Shown piece after piece: positions 62,201-64,000 of a stretch of 64,000 nucleotides of DNA; positions within the stretch are counted from its first letter, which is position 1; each line of letters opens with the position of its first letter. This DNA comes from Mangifera indica. Taxonomy: Eukaryota > Streptophyta > Magnoliopsida > Sapindales > Anacardiaceae. Where the stretch lies: NCBI RefSeq assembly GCF_011075055.1, contig NC_058155.1:10387537-10451536 (forward strand), written 5' to 3'. Below the pieces are notes generated by a model, which saw only the letters and a list, made by a program, of their open reading frames with translations, was not told the DNA's origin and did not search any database. Position numbers and translations under genes: made by a program.

Positions 62201-63709
62201 ATATTGAGTTCTGTTGAATTCAGATCTTAGTTCTTACAATATTTTATTTATTATGTCTGATATCTTCTGTATGTCAAATTAGCACATGCAGAATCTGCCT
62301 CTGTTTTATTGGCCATGTCTCTTGACATCACATGCTTTCATTTTGAAGGTTATGCTGCAGTTGGCAGAATCAGGTTCATTCTTTGGGCAAGTTGATCTTT
62401 TTAAAGTACGTGGGAAGTTTGCCTTATCAGATGCTTATGAAGATCATTTTTTACTGTGCAAAGGAAAGATCCTTATCATCACACATCGCAGGGTTATACT
62501 GTTGCAGGTAAGTTCAACTGACTCAAGATTATTTATGGCTTTACAGTCCTACATCAAGAGGACACAAATAAAGTACTTAACTGTAATTTTACCTGTGACA
62601 GCAACCCTCCAACATTATGGCTCATAGAAAATTTAGCCCTGCAAGGGATCCATGTTCTATTCTGTGGGCTGTACTGTGGGATGACCTCATAAGAATGGAA
62701 TTGAGTTATGGAAAAAAGGACAATCCAACAGCTTTGCCTTCAAGGGTTGTACTTTATCTACAGATCAGACCAACAGAAACAAAGGAACATGTTCGTGTTA
62801 TAAAATGCATCAGGGAGACTAACCAATCAGTGAAAGTTTACTATGGAATTGAGCAAGCAAGGGACACCTATGGGAAAAATCTTTCGAAGGTCAAATTTTA
62901 TCCCATGCTTTCTTCCATTCGTGTTAAATCTTGATTATAGCAGCTAAGGCTCGATACCTTTGCATCAATATAAGGTTCCCTGCCTTTGCTCCCACCTATT
63001 TAGTAAGGTGATTTTAGTAGTTGAGGTTCGAGATGGATCTGATCCGAACTGACTAGGATTAAATCCATAACTTAGCTCAAACGAATTGATCTTGAGTTGA
63101 ATCTCTAATTCGACAATTTAGTTCGAGTTCGGTTTGTTTGTTCATCCTATCAGTAATATTGTTTACACTTTTATCGAAACTATTCTGATGATACTTTATA
63201 CCAATTCGAATGAATTTAAATCCGAATTTGAACTAGATATTATGATTTAAATCCAACCTCGAACCAGTTCAAAACTCGATTTTGTTCGAATCACATCCAC
63301 TTGTACTTGCAGTTAGCCTGTCCAAAAGCTTGGTCTGAAGGTGGACCAAGTGATCTTGTAACGAATCTCGTGTATTAGTCTCTACATTTTGTTTTATTTT
63401 ATTTTTGTTTTGTGTTTAATTTACATATCTTGCATGTGAGAGATTGTGTTAAAATAAAATTTGATCATTGTATTCTTATCTATTAGTTTAAACTTTGATA
63501 TAAAAATAGTTGAGATAGTGTAGTGAAATTTTTTGCACAATGCTATTCAGGAGATGCTGAAAAAGAAAGTGATGAAACCATATTCACCACTTAGCCGAGG
63601 CAACAGTGCGGAAGTGAATCCGAAATCAGGGGCTTCCATGTGGTCTTCTCAACAGGTGTTTCCATCAGAACCTTTCTGTTCATCGTCTTTCGGCAGCAGT
63701 AGTGGCTAA
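21416..63709 (+). CDS. VPS13: VPS13-type bridge-like lipid transfer protein (63 exons, one frameshift)
   Basis: VPS13 proteins form a long hydrophobic groove that moves glycerolipids in bulk between membranes at organelle contact sites. I place 63 coding exons from MFEAH (ATG 21416) to TAA (63707-63709). Every junction keeps frame except inside exon 51, and the corrected total is 4,276 residues, the usual size for this plant subfamily. Domain order: chorein 1-130, groove repeats, PH about 839-940, DUF946/Vps62-like about 2030-2400, C2 about 2570-2790, VAB about 2960-3730, ATG2_C-like about 3940-4075, C-terminal PH-like 4075-4225. An internal PH plus C2 resembles the Arabidopsis VPS13M group (At4g17140/At1g48090 type) rather than the SHRUBBY type; that assignment is from memory. 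As written, a missing A at 55624-55626 creates a stop at 55639-55641, cutting the product to about 3,345 residues. Exon blocks are listed separately. Confidence 0.92.
26276..32554 (+). CDS. VPS13: VPS13 exons 9-20: N-terminal lipid-groove region
   Basis: Exons 26276-26377, 26495-26695, 27072-27229, 27386-27544, 27747-27839, 28015-28351, 29060-29173, 30929-31024, 31095-31162, 31794-31914, 31992-32213 and 32327-32554 encode residues 206-838. Landmarks are SLHLERLALYHDSNSFPW, YLVSPINGVLQYHRLGNQ, EQYHDCIKLLEVFSRHRV, GPHLWWRYVVQASLQQKK and VPNLGVHFSPERYLRLMKLL. The alternating hydrophobic beta-strand pattern matches VPS13 repeating-beta-groove modules. Intron 15 (29174-30928) contains a Copia remnant. 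Confidence 0.92.
29200..30890 (-). mobile_element. Truncated Ty1/Copia remnant in VPS13 intron 15
   Basis: Broken minus-strand reading frames give the 5' part of a Copia reverse transcriptase near 30880-30690 (EEMNALKKGKTYEIVDLL and KTDGSIKMYKARLMAKKF) and RNase H further left: AIAHNSVLHNETKHIEVEKH near 29780-29720, and the usual end NQIVDVLTKG near 29640-29670. About 29200-29560 is probably the 3' LTR, but no second LTR, gag or integrase is present. Many stops and frameshifts show that it is old. It is antisense to VPS13. The outer limits are approximate. Confidence 0.75.
32648..34357 (+). CDS. VPS13: VPS13 exons 21-23: internal PH domain
   Basis: Exons 32648-32757, 32944-33040 and 34259-34357 encode residues 839-940. 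The order WQPCFLVLSGLYLYVLESEK, MAGRHVFEVPPTNIGGSPF, then STLIIKFREEREKAIWLKEL is the classic PH plan: beta strands, then a C-terminal helix carrying a conserved Trp. An internal PH domain marks one plant VPS13 subgroup and should add phosphoinositide or membrane targeting. The acceptor before exon 23 is a tandem CAGCAG, so one Gln may be included or skipped. Intron 22 holds a SINE. Confidence 0.88.
33271..33456 (+). mobile_element. tRNA-derived SINE in VPS13 intron 22
   Basis: A 186-base insertion starts CTAACCTCAAGGGTTAACAA, carries a pol III B-box-like GGTTCGAGCC near 33330, and ends in a run of A residues. It is flanked by a 16-base target duplication, AAAATGCAAACTCTTG (33255-33270) and AAAATGCAAACTGTTG (33457-33472), differing at one base. 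An A-box-like TTAACAAAATTGGTGG sits at the expected distance upstream of the B box. Length, boxes, A tail and long TSD together fit a plant SINE. Confidence 0.8.
34445..42676 (+). CDS. VPS13: VPS13 exons 24-37: middle groove region
   Basis: Exons 34445-34585, 34801-34869, 35894-36382, 36496-36816, 37018-37149, 37784-37897, 38263-38447, 39233-39341, 39419-39562, 39876-40151, 40388-41062, 41325-41543, 41808-41911 and 42381-42676 encode residues 941-2031. Characteristic text includes DALQEFLSVTDTDLY, YPSSISIEGTLGNFRLCDMS, RRSLRDVFRKVPTFCLEV, VGSLHGVMSDKEYDVILNC and RWRSSSLSYVVRIQQPRVLV. The acceptor of exon 32 is placed at 39419 because the upstream AG at 39405 runs into a stop. The donor after exon 34 is GAG/GC, giving a GC-AG intron. 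Confidence 0.9.
37978..38003. repeat. (GA)n microsatellite in VPS13 intron 29
   Basis: An uninterrupted GA dinucleotide run of 26 bases lies shortly after exon 29. Confidence 0.95.
42864..48954 (+). CDS. VPS13: VPS13 exons 38-40: DUF946/Vps62-like insert
   Basis: Exons 42864-42948, 47820-48515 and 48636-48954 encode residues about 2032-2398. The segment contains the repeated motif IWRPKAPSNYVILGDCV / IWRPITRTGCAILGDCI, the matching WLPVAPSGYTAMGCV / WYPIAPPGYASLGCV pair, and AVSNTYGRVRKPIGFNFIG. That is the DUF946 (Vps62-related, TECPR-like) signature which plants insert into VPS13. Intron 38 is 4.9 kb because of a full-length Copia insertion. The function of this insert is not known to me. 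Confidence 0.9.
43108..43334 (-). repeat. Copia 3' LTR
   Basis: It aligns with 47351-47581 over its length, with many substitutions and small indels. A weak purine-rich tract, AGCTAGGGATAGTGATA on the minus strand (near 43350-43365), precedes it and may be the old polypurine tract. Confidence 0.75.
47351..47581 (-). repeat. Copia 5' LTR
   Basis: On the minus strand it begins TGTAGTAG and ends next to the primer-binding site. It shares blocks such as GTTACAATGCAAGCT and TTATCTATGAAAA (plus-strand text) with the left LTR. Confidence 0.8.
49103..49828 (+). CDS. VPS13: VPS13 exons 41-43: groove segment
   Basis: Exons 49103-49261, 49348-49511 and 49648-49828 encode residues about 2399-2566. APLFDTTITDIRLATHGQ and INVSAANIDTFLETILSWRR are typical of the VPS13 repeats in front of the C2/VAB part. 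The exon 41 to 42 junction gives Met-Met (GGAATG/ATGGCA). Confidence 0.88.
49921..52198 (+). CDS. VPS13: VPS13 exons 44-47: C2 domain
   Basis: Exons 49921-50190, 50287-50493, 50933-50987 and 52068-52198 encode residues about 2567-2787. The C2 pattern runs HCYIGLQIIEAKGLPIID, FFCALRLVVDNQ, AKWNELFIFEVPQKG, LAKLEVEVTNLAAKAGKG and EVVGALSFPVGHG. C2 domains bind membranes, often with calcium; calcium ligands were not verified here. The acceptor of exon 44 is a tandem TAGCAG, so exon 44 may begin at 49918 with an extra Gln. Intron 46 holds a Tourist-like MITE. Confidence 0.88.
51016..51517. mobile_element. Tourist-like MITE in VPS13 intron 46
   Basis: A 502-base AT-rich element. The left end reads GGGGTTGTTTGGTTTCGGG and the right end, reverse-complemented, AAGAGCGTTTGGTTTGGGTA, with further inverted similarity around GTAATCT/TTATTAC blocks. 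TTA lies on both sides (51013-51015 and 51518-51520), as expected for PIF/Harbinger derivatives. Confidence 0.65.
52316..58114 (+). CDS. VPS13: VPS13 exons 48-55: VAB (SHR-BD) repeats, with frameshift
   Basis: Exons 52316-52828, 52936-53760, 53833-53909, 55380-55832, 56083-56169, 56798-56953, 57037-57221 and 57575-58114. Landmarks are GWRWTSAWTVAKSQFVDDDG, WAYGPDHESLKWPP, RRRCWIRTRQLVTDQG, FFVPYWISNNSSLPLAYRVV and GFSR at the end. This is the VPS13 adaptor-binding / SHORT-ROOT-interacting (SHR-BD) region that recruits the protein to specific membranes. Exon 49 is started at 52936 because an upstream AG (52867) leaves the wrong frame. In exon 51 the frame ends in TAG at 55639-55641, while the family sequence (VVEVIEDTSPVPSMLSPQDS) continues one frame over. 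One A is missing from the run at 55624-55626. Confidence 0.88.
54309..54578 (-). mobile_element. hAT-like MITE, copy 2 (VPS13 intron 50)
   Basis: An inverted copy of the element at 3503-3793. Ends read TAGGGCTGAATTCGAACC and, from the other side, TAGGGTTGGATTTAAGC. Two palindromes of the AAAACGACGTCGTTTT type lie at about 54428 and 54458. The 8-base flanks GCTGTATT and ACTGTAGT agree at 6 positions. Confidence 0.8.
55942..56032. repeat. (CT)n(AT)n microsatellite in VPS13 intron 51
   Basis: About 47 bases of CT are followed directly by about 44 bases of AT, between exons 51 and 52. The CT run can serve as an extended polypyrimidine tract. Confidence 0.95.
56205..56251. repeat. (AT)n microsatellite in VPS13 intron 52
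   Basis: A 47-base AT run begins 36 bases after exon 52, so this small exon (87 bases) is bracketed by AT repeats on both sides. Confidence 0.95.
58839..62043 (+). CDS. VPS13: VPS13 exons 56-60: ATG2_C/APT1-like region
   Basis: Exons 58839-59016, 59116-59258, 59345-59471, 60104-60325 and 61687-62043 encode residues about 3733-4075. The order RINPRFHENVCMRRSTMTN, LGQPLQLLSSLDILGNASNA, then the Gly-rich GGGALAKGIFRGVTGILTKP and GFVQGVGKGIIGAAAQP is the conserved C-terminal module shared with ATG2. Its amphipathic helices insert into membranes at the lipid delivery end. Intron 59 contains the third hAT-like MITE. Confidence 0.92.
60745..61036 (+). mobile_element. hAT-like MITE, copy 3 (VPS13 intron 59)
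   Basis: Same orientation as copy 1. Ends read TAAGGCTGGATTCGAGCC and TAGGGCTGGACTTGAACT (right end reverse-complemented). It contains AAACGACGTCGTTT and a mutated partner with GACGAC. It has the best-preserved target duplication of the family, ACTGTAGC (60737-60744) and ACTGCAGC (61037-61044), 7 of 8 bases. Confidence 0.85.
62349..63709 (+). CDS. VPS13: VPS13 exons 61-63: C-terminal PH-like domain and stop
   Basis: Exons 62349-62507, 62602-62889 and 63551-63709 encode residues about 4075-4276. FGQVDLFKVRGKFALSDAYE, LCKGKILIITHRRVILLQ and WAVLWDDLIRMELS form the PH-like fold found at VPS13 C-termini. The last exon starts EMLKKKVMKPYSPLSRGNS and ends in a Ser-rich tail (SSSFGSSSG). Intron 62 (62890-63550) has degenerate TTCGAA-rich repeat sequence at about 63015-63300. 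Confidence 0.9.
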
Positions 63710-64000
63710 CTCATTGCCTGCCCATAGAGAAACATGGTTCAAGGCTTTCTGATACCATCAGGTCGTACATACACCGTCCAGCAGCAGCAGTGGTTGATTT
63801 TCTGGAAATTGAAAAGTGTTTGCTCATCATGCCCCGTGCAATTTGAAAGGTACTACTTTGAATTCTGTTTTAGTACCTTTGTGCAAACTGTCTTCTCTAT
63901 ATTTGTTTTTATTTTGAGTAACATGGGGCACGAACAACTTGATTAGAACCTTGAGAGAATAATAATTCAAAAACTAGTTATTGAAATTAAAATACTTAAA
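63710..64000 (+). other. VPS13 3' untranslated region / downstream flank
   Basis: The 291 bases after the stop contain a short CAGCAGCAGCAG tract (about 63780) and T-rich sequence. No further gene is seen before the window ends. A polyadenylation site cannot be fixed; GAGAATAATAATTC near 63955 is only a loose candidate. Confidence 0.4.

Noticed and set aside
63010..63310. Fourth copy of the hAT-like MITE in VPS13 intron 62
   Set aside because: The text is rich in TTCGAA/GTTCGA and looks related in style, but it lacks the GACGTC palindromes and clear ends.

Overview
The window is nuclear DNA of a dicotyledonous plant. The evidence is GT-AG introns rich in A/T, a very long plant-type VPS13 gene, plant Ty1/Copia, Mutator-like (MULE), hAT-like and SINE insertions, and a plastid-type DUF3054 protein gene. 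The species cannot be fixed from the sequence. There is no operon, phage, CRISPR array or bacterial gene. All homology statements come from recall of protein families; no database was searched.

Layout. (1) 171-1743, minus: the 5' half of a BRE/BRCC45-like gene (BRISC/BRCA1-A complex subunit) that runs off the left edge and carries at least five disabling lesions, so it is called a pseudogene. (2) 1744-4306: intergenic DNA with transposon debris, an inverted duplication that folds into a hairpin, and the first copy of a hAT-like MITE. (3) 4307-7940, minus: a complete five-exon gene for a plastid-targeted DUF3054 membrane protein. (4) About 8.0-21.4 kb: a 13-kb gene-poor, AT-rich stretch with three related long-TIR MULEs; two of them have exact 9-bp target duplications and the third is diverged. 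(5) 21416-63709, plus: one gene fills the right two thirds. It is a plant VPS13 bridge-like lipid transfer protein that I resolve into 63 coding exons. After allowing for one missing base they add up to 4,276 codons plus stop. The order is chorein N-terminus, lipid-groove repeats, internal PH domain, DUF946/Vps62-like insert, C2 domain, VAB repeats, ATG2_C-like helix region and C-terminal PH-like domain.

The VPS13 introns have trapped many elements: an almost complete Copia element (intron 38, antisense, 5-bp TSD), a second truncated antisense Copia remnant (intron 15), a SINE (intron 22), a Tourist-like MITE (intron 46) and two more copies of the hAT-like MITE (introns 50 and 59).

The points most worth checking are the single-base deletion in an A-run of VPS13 exon 51, which would remove the last ~930 residues (assembly error or real allele); the decaying BRE gene; the MULE family with different internal cargo in each copy; and the inverted duplication of an apparently coding segment near 3.0 kb. 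I found no clearly undescribed multi-gene system.
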